Origin: Metellina segmentata
Taxonomy: Eukaryota > Arthropoda > Arachnida > Araneae > Tetragnathidae
Direction: 5' to 3'
Assembly: GCA_947359465.1 (NCBI GenBank)
Contig: OX375872.1
Span: 136,264,011 to 136,328,010 of the forward strand
Length of the DNA stretch: 64,000 bases
Below, piece after piece: positions 56,757 through 64,000 of the stretch. The translations under genes were made by a program, and so were the position numbers. The notes under the pieces were generated by a model. The model was not told the origin of the DNA, made no database searches, and saw nothing but the letters and a program-made list of their open reading frames with translations. Position 1 is the stretch's first letter. Every line of letters starts with the position of its first letter.

Positions 56757-57028
56757 GGTATTTTTATTAACGTCGGCATTCGAGCAACACAACTTTCCGG
56801 GATCAATAGCTAAGGGAAAAATCCGAGGACAAAACCTCTTCATTTTCAAACACGGTCAGATGGCGACGCCAACAACTGTGCTATAACCCAACTATCTCAA
56901 TTTCCACACTACGCCAGCGTGATAACATTTGAGGACACAACCGATTTTATATACTCAAGCTCCCCTTCTACACGAAAGTCTTAGGATGGATGGAAACTTG
57001 CAACCCTCTAGTATTTAATCCGTTACGT
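56757..57028 (-). mobile_element. SINE, family B
   Basis: Inverted tail, body and part of the head (GCAACCCTCTAGTATTTAAT). Confidence 0.75.
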
Positions 57029-57352
57029 GGGCTGCAGTCGGGGGAGTAGCGATTAGCAACTGGAAATGTCTGGAGTTCCAAACTAGATCCAGCCAAAGAC
57101 CGGCGTGACTGTGGGGACAGTTGCACGTTAAATCTGTCGTGGTCTCACATGTCCTCACGCTGGCTTTGAGTGGAAGCTAGTGGACAGGTGTGTCAGCTCA
57201 TGTGTTAACCTTGTTTCACCATCTGACCTTGTTTCAAAATTACAAGGTTTCGTCATTGGATCTTTCCCTTAGAGATTGATTGTGGACCGTCACCAATATA
57301 GCCCGTTGTTTAGCTCCAGTGCAAAGTCAATTTAACTACCTACTAATTACCT
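57029..57352 (+). mobile_element. SINE, family B, head-to-head partner
   Basis: Head (GGGGAGTAGCGATTAGCAAC) and full body with an ATTACC-like tail. It abuts the preceding inverted copy, giving an inverted pair of about 600 bp. Confidence 0.75.
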
Positions 57353-58030
57353 CACGCGAAACCTTGTTATCGATCCTCGATTCAACCTACACGGCTTTTT
57401 ACGTGAACTTTCCTCTTCTTTCGGCTATGGTCAAAAGTGCTCCAGGAGCTTTACTTTAAATCAAAAGCTCGCTTGTCATCCAAAAGCAATTCTTCATTCC
57501 AGAACAGGGCAAATCGGTCCTTTAATCCCAAAAAACAGAAATCTGGGCACAGACTCCGCTTTTTTCTTTTCCTCCTATATCTGGAAACGTCCGACAAAAA
57601 TAATCGAGCCCACAAGAAAAATCTCTGATAGTGTCTCGGTACCGAAAAAGATCTGTAAATGTGCTGGCTTGCAGTCTGGAGATTTACTGTTCCTTTTAGT
57701 TCCTCTTTTGTCCAGTTCCTGGAATCTGAATGGAAATAAATTACACCGACGGTGATACTATTCGACTTCTCTAGATATTTCTAACCGGCGGGATCACAGG
57801 TTCTATGAAGGGTCAATCCTCTTGTTTTTCTGTATTCATTGTACTTTTTCTGATCCCTCGCTTAGGCTTAATCTCGGCACAATTAATTTCATTGACTTTT
57901 ATTGTATTGATGCAGTAGAATGAGGTAAGCTACTCTGCATTTACAGGTTTCAGGAAATATCATCTTGCGTTTTGAATCCATTGTTCTCTTATACTTTTCC
58001 TGTTTTGATTTAATCCTTCTGGTGTGTTAG
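57353..58030. other. unassigned, less AT-rich sequence
   Basis: This segment (57370-57780) is more GC-rich than its neighbours and may be unique host sequence. The 63-codon frame at 57437 has no recognised family. Confidence 0.35.
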
Positions 58031-58034
58031 TTAA

Positions 58035-58203
58035 CCCCCCTCCTCTCGTCTTTAAAAAAAGAGGACGATATATCTCGTTATTAGAAACCTGACCAGACTT
58101 TGATCTCGTCATCATAAAAAAATCGACCGTATCTTGATGACGATATATCTCGTCATTAGGAAAATTCGTTATATATGGATGCACATCCAAATACTGTTGA
58201 GGG
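58035..58203 (+). mobile_element. P43 short element between TTAA sites
   Basis: It is flanked by TTAA (58031-58034 and 58204-58207). The left end is CCCCCCTCCTCTCGTC and the right end is ATACTGTTGAGGG. The interior has GACGATATATCTCGTTATTA and TCTTGATGACGATATATCTC units. Confidence 0.7.
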
Positions 58204-58207
58204 TTAA

Positions 58208-58904
58208 TCAGGACTAAATAGTTTTTTTCAGATTTTACAGTAATAATAGAATGTAGTAGAATGACTTAGATAACTCTGTATTGACAGTTCTATGAAGTAT
58301 CCTCTTGTGTTATAATAGATCGTATTATTTGCACGTTTTGGTTTCAAAATTAAAATGCGTTTATTGCTTCAGATTTCTTTGTATCAATGCACTATAATGA
58401 TTTACAATATTCTGCATTTACAGGGTCTCGGAAGTATCTATTTGCGTTTGGTAATTACCTAATCCTTTCCTTGCCTTGATTTCAGGATTAAATTATTTTT
58501 TATTTTTTGAGATTTTACTGTATGAATGTAGTAGAAAACAGCCAAATATGAATCCAGACAGTCAATTTTGAAATAAGGATAAACCACTACATTACAAAGA
58601 GTGAATTTGTAATAAAAGTAGAAACAATGTCTGCTATTACAGACCATACGACAGCTGTTAGAAGTGATATTAATCGCATTCGTAGTTCATTTGCCCATCC
58701 TACGCCATCCATCAACGCCTATTCAGGTGCGCTAAATATAGTACCCATTGAAAGCACCATCTTGTTGGTTGAAACTGCGCTTGTTCAGATACGCGTCCAA
58801 GTCACCAATGTAGCAGAATATGATGTGACAAGGCATTTTTTATTTATCAAATGAATTCATAGCACTGAGATTCATGGCACTGCTTCTATTGTTTCTGTTA
58901 ACTT
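58208..58904. other. unassigned sequence
   Basis: A 75-codon frame at 58627-58854 has no recognised family. No splice or promoter signals stand out. Confidence 0.35.
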
Positions 58905-59090
58905 AAAATACTATATATAGATTACTATATATAAATAGTACCTATGCTATCTAATATACATAGTATATATGGTATTATATGTGATATAAATACTATATAT
59001 AGTATAGTATAGTATCTAATATGTACGATATCTTTCCATGTATAGTATTCGAAAAACTACATATACTATAGTTTCTACAGTATATCCACG
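58905..59090. repeat. AT-rich palindromic low-complexity tract
   Basis: Repeated ACTATATATAGT-type palindromes and ATATAGTATAGTATAGTATC runs. Confidence 0.8.
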
Positions 59091-59182
59091 TCCAAATCGC
59101 CAATGAAAAAGAATGTGATATGGCAGGGCAGATTTTGTCGACCAAACTATTCATGGCACTGAGAACAGTACACTGCTGTATA

Positions 59183-59304
59183 CAGGGTGGTCCCGAATTC
59201 ATGGTACAAACTTTAATGGTAGGTACAGGACATTGTAACAATGATTTATTGTATAGGAATGTATAGTCGCAAGTGACGCGGTGAGGCGTAAACAGGGGAA
59301 ATAA
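59183..59304 (+). repeat. left TIR
   Basis: It pairs with 60564-60685. The outer 106 bp are perfect, followed by one mismatch (59289) and 15 more matching bases. Confidence 0.95.
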
Positions 59305-59431
59305 AAGGAAAGAGAAATGGAGTGATCGGTTGGTATCATTGCCGGTAGAGGGCAGTAGATGTCTAGCCGCTGTTGAACATGATGCATCGCAGTAGGGAAA
59401 AGCGCCATTCACTATTGTGCTGCCGTAGACG

Positions 59432-60508
59432 ATGGGTGACTTTACGTATGCAGAAAAAGCAGACATGCATTACATGTACGGCCGTGCAAATGGTAACGGC
59501 AGAGCTGCGTTACGAATGTATCGCGCGGAGTATCCTGATCGACGAATGCCGGATCATAGAATTTTTCAACGGTTACATCGTCAACTTTGTGAAACAGGTG
59601 CGTTCGACGTCAACAGACATGGCGCTGGTCGAGTAAGAGCTGTACGCACTCCAAGGCTGGAAGAAAGCATCTTGAACATTGTGGCTGATAGACCCGAGTC
59701 AAGCACAAGAACTGTTGCGCGTGACGTAGGTGTGAGTCATCAGACTGTATGCAGAGTGTTAAACGAAAATCGCTTACACCCCTTCCATTTTCAGAAAGTA
59801 CAAGCATTGAATCCGGCAGATTATCCTCGCCGCGTGAACTTCTGCCTGTGGGTGATGCAGCAATGTGCGTTGCAGCCGGATTTCGTAGATTATGTGCTAT
59901 TTACAGATGAAGCGACATTTTCACGCGAGGGTGTCTTTAATGCGCACAATTCCCATGTGTGGGCAACCGATAATCCACATGCAACGCGTCGACATGCGTT
60001 TCAACAACGTTTCAGTATTAATGTGTGGGCTGGTATTGTGAACGACTTTTTGATTGGCCCATACTTACTACCCACGCGGCTCACTGGCGGAAGCTATCTT
60101 ATTTTTCTGAAAGAAGTGTTACCACAACTGCTGCATGATGTTCCGATCGCCATTCGTAACCGCATGTGGTTTCAGCACGATGGGGCGCCAGCACACTTCA
60201 GCATTGATGTACGGAATTACCTGAATGCCACGTTTGGTACTCGATGGATTGGGCGTGGTGGACCAGTCCCTTGGCCACCCCGATCTCCCGATTTATCGAG
60301 CCTCGATTACTTTTTATGGGGACATCTAAAGCATCTTGTTTATGAGACTCCAGTTGACTCAGATGAGGATCTCGTCGCTCGCTTATCTGTAGCTGCTGCA
60401 GGTGTGCGTGAAATACCAGGCATCTTTGAACGTGTACGCCAATCGCTCCACCGACGCTGTCAAGCATGTATCGATACTGGTGGACGCAATTTTGAACAAT
60501 TACTGTAA
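59432..60508 (+). CDS. Tc1/mariner-superfamily transposase
   Basis: A 358-residue DDE/D transposase that cuts and re-inserts its own element at TA. Residues 1-60 form an N-terminal helix-turn-helix (DUF4817-like, ending RQLCETGAF). Residues 73-112 form a second HTH (STRTVARDVGVSHQTVCRVL). The DDE_3-type catalytic domain has D159 in LFTDEATF, D250 in WFQHDGAPAHF and D287 in PPRSPDLSSLDYFLWG. By my count 36 residues separate D250 and D287. The usual SPDLNP motif is SPDLSS here. The C-terminus ends GGRNFEQLL, as in full-length relatives. The start is the only sensible ATG after the left TIR. No frameshift or stop occurs. Confidence 0.95.
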   Translation: MGDFTYAEKADMHYMYGRANGNGRAALRMYRAEYPDRRMPDHRIFQRLHRQLCETGAFDVNRHGAGRVRAVRTPRLEESILNIVADRPESSTRTVARDVGVSHQTVCRVLNENRLHPFHFQKVQALNPADYPRRVNFCLWVMQQCALQPDFVDYVLFTDEATFSREGVFNAHNSHVWATDNPHATRRHAFQQRFSINVWAGIVNDFLIGPYLLPTRLTGGSYLIFLKEVLPQLLHDVPIAIRNRMWFQHDGAPAHFSIDVRNYLNATFGTRWIGRGGPVPWPPRSPDLSSLDYFLWGHLKHLVYETPVDSDEDLVARLSVAAAGVREIPGIFERVRQSLHRRCQACIDTGGRNFEQLL

Positions 60509-60534
60509 ACATGACACTTGTCAACAACGCTTTC

Positions 60535-60540
60535 AATAAA
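60535..60540 (+). terminator. polyadenylation signal of the transposase gene
   Basis: AATAAA lies 27 bp after the stop codon and before the right TIR. Confidence 0.6.
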
Positions 60541-60563
60541 ATCTTTGTTTTTCCTTTCGGCCG

Positions 60564-60685
60564 TTATTTCCCCTGTTTTCGCCTCACCGCGTCACTTGCG
60601 ACTATACATTCCTATACAATAAATCATTGTTACAATGTCCTGTACCTACCATTAAAGTTTGTACCATGAATTCGGGACCACCCTG
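60564..60685 (-). repeat. right TIR
   Basis: Exact inverted copy of 59183-59288 plus the weaker inner extension. The single mismatch lies at 60579. Confidence 0.95.
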
Positions 60686-60687
60686 TA

Positions 60688-61747
60688 TACTATTGTAACT
60701 ATATATTATAAATATATTTTTATAGTCTCCAATAGAACATGAAACTCATATACTTTACAGCCCAAACAGACGACAGATAAATTCCAGATAGTTTAAAAAA
60801 ATCAATGGAAATACAAAAATACGTTTACTTCTCTTTTCCGGGATCGATTGAGCTGTAGTAAAGTTTATCTGCTCTGCGTTACGTCAAACAGTCAGTGTGA
60901 AAGAAACGATAAAACCGGACAAGAAATGGGACAAACCGGACCTAACCCTTCACCTGCTGATGGAAATAAACTAGGTCTGGAAAGCCAAACTTAGCCCCAA
61001 ACTCCACTATTCCGATTCAGAGGATAAAAAGTATTGAAATTCTATAAAACACATTTCTGAGAGTCACATTTTTCTTATGCAGGATTGTAGCATTATTGGA
61101 ATCATTTTAAGAGGTTTTGCTTCGACAATGGGTCAAGATAACAACTGTCGAAGATGAGATTTTTTTATTTAACAAAATAAGATTTTTGTGTGTATGTATT
61201 AAAGACTTTTGATTATTAAGGGGGTCTGAAACTCAAAATATGAAAAAACACAGTCCAATTTCTTTTATTATCTTAAAAAATAATATAGATATTTTTTTAT
61301 AAAATGACACCTAAATTTTTTTTCTACTGTAAGTATAGAACCAGAAATAATCAACTTTTTATAACATGAAAGCTACAAACCAAACGATACTTCATAATTT
61401 TATACGCTCTTTTCATCCTTTTGTGTTAAATGGGATTTCAATAGTGAAAAATGGATATAACTTAAAAACTTCTTGTCATAAATGAATGAAATGTTCTACA
61501 TTTACTTTTCAAATATATTTCTTTAAATTGTCTTCAGTAATTGTGTATAAATATATATATATTTTTTTCCATAATTTTTCGAACTTTGTATGCTATGTGT
61601 TTTATGCAGTTTTTGAACAAAATATTTTAATTGTTTTAATCAAAAATTACCAAAACAGTTTATACTATGAACTTTTAGGGGTTAATTAATGCAAAATGAA
61701 GTGATTTCTTATAAAATTAAAGATTTTGGATGTATGTCGTAAAGACT

Positions 61748-61750
<3 letters not shown>
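60688..61750. other. unassigned sequence
   Basis: The part at 60780-61020 is less AT-rich, and the rest is very AT-rich. No gene was recognised. Confidence 0.35.

Positions 61751-61751
<1 letters not shown>

Positions 61752-61784
<33 letters not shown>
61752..61784 (+). repeat. (TA)n microsatellite
   Basis: About 16 perfect TA dinucleotides just upstream of a SINE. Confidence 0.97.
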
Positions 61785-61786
<2 letters not shown>

Positions 61787-61796
61787 ACGTTTATAT

Positions 61797-62107
61797 GGGA
61801 CCGTGGCAGTCCGGCTGGAAGAGTAAGGGATTTGCGAACGGAGGGTTGCGAGTTCCAAATTCAATCCAACCAAAGAACGTCGTGTACACGAGGTTTATTT
61901 GCACGTTGAATTTGTCGCAGCCTCAAATATCGTGACGTTGACAGGGTGTTGAAGTTTGGAAATTGAGATGCATGTTCAGGTGTTGACCTCGTATCTGACC
62001 GTGGTTACAAATTACGTGGACTTACCCTCGGATGTATCGCTCTGGGACTGATCCCGGACCGTCGTATTAGCTCGTTGTGTTGCTCCATTGCGACGTTAAA
62101 TAATTAC
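61797..62107 (+). mobile_element. full-length SINE, family B
   Basis: Head (GACCGTGGCAGTCCGGCTGG; GGAGGGTTGCGAGTTCC), body and TTAAATAATTACC tail. Confidence 0.85.
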
Positions 62108-62137
62108 CAATTCCCATTCCGGAACGATAGATAATAG

Positions 62138-62315
62138 CCGATTCGACTTCTTAGAATATAACCATTTAGATTTATTCTAGTTTTACTTCTTGAAAGTAGA
62201 ATCCTTAATTTCTTCTATTACAACCTTCTTTAGAAAATAATCTTTTCCAAATATTCTATTGATCCCCTTTAATTAAAAATGAATCCTGATAGACAGTATT
62301 TGGTATTTTCCTTAA
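62138..62315 (+). mobile_element. M41 array fragment
   Basis: A few 41-bp units (CTTCTTAGAATATAACC; TTTCCAAATATTCTATTG) lie between SINE copies. Confidence 0.5.
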
Positions 62316-62324
62316 TACAGATGG

Positions 62325-62623
62325 CTATGGTATAACGTATCGGACTAGCAACAGGAGGGTTGTAAGTTCAAGACTAGATCCAACCAAAAAAACCATCGTT
62401 TTATGGGGGCTGGTTCACGTTAAATGTACAGGGCCTGAGATCTACAAACGTCGACGTGGTGTTGAAATTTGGAGATGGGATTGCCAGCTCAGGCGTGAAC
62501 GCGTCATCTGACCTTGGTTCAAAAATTATGAGGTCTTGTCCACAGAATTCCCTTCTGGAATGATCGAGGTGACAACAGCCCGTTGTGTTGCTTAGTGTGA
62601 GGTTTTTCAGCTACCTACCTTCC
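62325..62623 (+). mobile_element. SINE, family B, diverged
   Basis: Head (GGCTATGGTATAACGTATCG; GGAGGGTTGTAAGTTC), body (GGGATTGCCAGCTCAGGCG) and CTACCTACCTTCC tail. Confidence 0.8.
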
Positions 62624-62635
62624 TGTAATTAAAGG

Positions 62636-63757
62636 ATCGCGGTGTCCCAGTTGGAAAAGTAACGGACTACCAACTGGTGAGATGCGTGTTCAAATCCAAC
62701 CTCCGTGTACAAAGGGGGCTGGTGCATGTTAAATCTGTCGTGGCCTCAAATGTCCTCACGTTTGCGTGGTGTGGAAGTTTGTAGTGCAAGGTGTCAGCTC
62801 AGGTGTTACCTCGTCATCTGATCATTGTTAAAAATTAATTAGCGACGTCCTGGGATCTTTTGCTTCTGGGGTTGATCCCGGACCGTCAACAATAGTCCGT
62901 TGTGTGGCTCCAGTGAGACGTTGGGATGCGACATCGATAGCAAAACATCGATGTTTTGAAACATCGATGTTCAAAATTAAAACATCGACGTTGATAATAC
63001 ATCGACCCAAAAACATCGATGTTTTTAAACATCGATGTTTTTAAAATTCAGTGTATTTAAACTTTTCCCCCCATTTCTTAAAACTGGTTTAGCAACTTGT
63101 GATGCTACATCGACGGCAAAACATCGATGTTTTGAAACTTTGATGTTCAAAATTAAAACATCAATGTTGATAATACATCGCCCCAAAACCATCGATATTT
63201 TTAAAATTCAGTGTATTTAAAAAATTTTCCCCCATTTCTTAAAACTGGTTTAGCAACTATTGACGCGACATCGACAGCAAAACATCGATGTCCAAAATTA
63301 AAACATTGGTGTTGACAATACATCGCCCCCAAATCATCGATGTTTTTAAAGTTCAGTTTATTTAAACTTGTTTCCCCATTTCTTAAAACTGGTTTAGCAA
63401 CTAGTGATGCGACATCGGCTCCAATAGATCAATGTTTTTTTCTGAAACATCAATGTTTAGAAGACATAGATGTCGCATCTCTACTCTTCCGACCTTTCAA
63501 CCTCGGTCACTTTGGTCTAAAAGTATGTTAAATATGCTGATTATAAAAATTGTGCTACTTGGTTATTTTTAAAATTTTTATAACGGTACTTTTTTCATTA
63601 AAAAAAAAACATCGACAAGTATAAACATCGATGTTACAAAAACATCGACCCCAATACATCGATGCTAAATACATCGATGTTTTTTAAAAAACATCGATGT
63701 TTTGAAAACATCGATATCGATGTCGCATTCCTAGTGTGACGCTGATTAAATATGTAC
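62636..63757 (+). mobile_element. SINE, family B, with a MITE in its tail
   Basis: Head and body lie at 62636-62920. The tail GTGTGACGCTGATTAAATA resumes at 63734 after the MITE. Confidence 0.85.
62921..63733 (-). mobile_element. hAT-like MITE with ATCGAT clusters, second copy
   Basis: An 813-bp relative of 2403-3152 in the opposite orientation. The ends are TTGGGATGCGACATCGATAG and GATGTCGCATTCCTA. It is flanked by an 8-bp duplication (GTGAGACG at 62913-62920, GTGTGACG at 63734-63741). The AT-rich unique block (TGGTTATTTTTAAAATTTTT) near 63560 matches the first copy near 2570. Internal repeats contain TTTCTTAAAACTGGTTTAGC. It encodes no protein. Confidence 0.85.
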
Positions 63758-64000
63758 TTAAATTAAAATAATAACTGAAATACAAGATAAAATTGCTTTA
63801 AAATGACCGATAAACCTTAAGAATGTCACTCTGCAATATAAATATCACTAAATTACAAAACGGGCATTTGAGACAGCTTAGGTTTAGTAAAACAGAATTC
63901 TATTCACTCGGATGATGCTTCAGTCTTGCAGAAAAGAAGACGCAAAATCATCAAAATCAGCACCATTCTTTGCAGTTCTGTAAAGAATGCACGGCATGCT
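63758..64000. other. unassigned sequence
   Basis: No feature was recognised before the window edge. Confidence 0.3.

Larger units (their letters stand above)
59183..60685 (+). mobile_element. intact Tc1/mariner-superfamily transposon
   Basis: The 1503-bp element lies between TA dinucleotides (59181-59182 and 60686-60687). Its ends are CAGGGTGGTCCCGAATTC and the exact complement. One complete transposase gene lies inside. Base composition of the coding part is far less AT-rich than the surrounding DNA, consistent with a recent arrival. Confidence 0.95.

Noticed and set aside
58993..59466. 157-codon minus-strand frame over the left TIR
   Set aside because: It is antisense to the transposon end and transposase start. 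The TIR and the transposase explain the sequence.

Overview
The window is a stretch of eukaryotic, strongly AT-rich, repeat-dominated DNA with no convincing host protein-coding gene. It most resembles an arthropod genome. The composite tRNA-derived SINEs, whose body runs from a 'CTGGTGCACCTTAAATCTG' block to a 'GTGCGACGTTAA' tail, look to me like repeats I associate with spiders. That species guess comes from memory and was not computed. No prokaryotic gene organisation is visible.

Three protein-level elements stand out. (1) A structurally complete Tc1/mariner-superfamily transposon lies at 59183-60685, with perfect 106-bp terminal inverted repeats (TIRs), a TA duplication and an unbroken 358-codon transposase. 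(2) A 5'-truncated CR1/Rex1-like LINE lies on the minus strand at 33995-36735, with 867 uninterrupted codons of endonuclease plus reverse transcriptase. (3) There are Tc1-like remnants: one broken element (13438-15197) with a 298-bp internal duplication, and four short derivatives (15.6, 17.3, 22.6 and 30.0 kb) that share one deletion junction and keep only the C-terminal half of a transposase.

The rest is layered non-autonomous DNA. About 30 SINE copies or fragments belong to two families that share one body but have different tRNA heads. They often nest in each other, with clear target-site duplications (TSDs). Two hAT-like MITEs carry clusters of ATCGAT palindromes (2403-3152, 62921-63733). 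An unclassified element with CCCGGG-like ends and 7-bp duplications occurs twice (8625-9414, 53106-53607). There are also a Helitron-like element, a pogo/Tigger-like deletion derivative and a decayed LINE fragment.

The most unusual content is two dispersed families that I read as TTAA-flanked, CCCT...AGGG-ended non-autonomous transposons whose interiors are minisatellites. One has a 41-bp unit able to form a hairpin. The other has a 43-bp unit centred on the perfect palindrome GACGAGATATCTCGTC. Together they account for about 20 loci and in places abut each other. Independent tandem arrays of 18, 27, 30, 34, 103, 108, 240 and 524 bp, plus two near-identical tandem duplications (238 and 298 bp), complete the picture.
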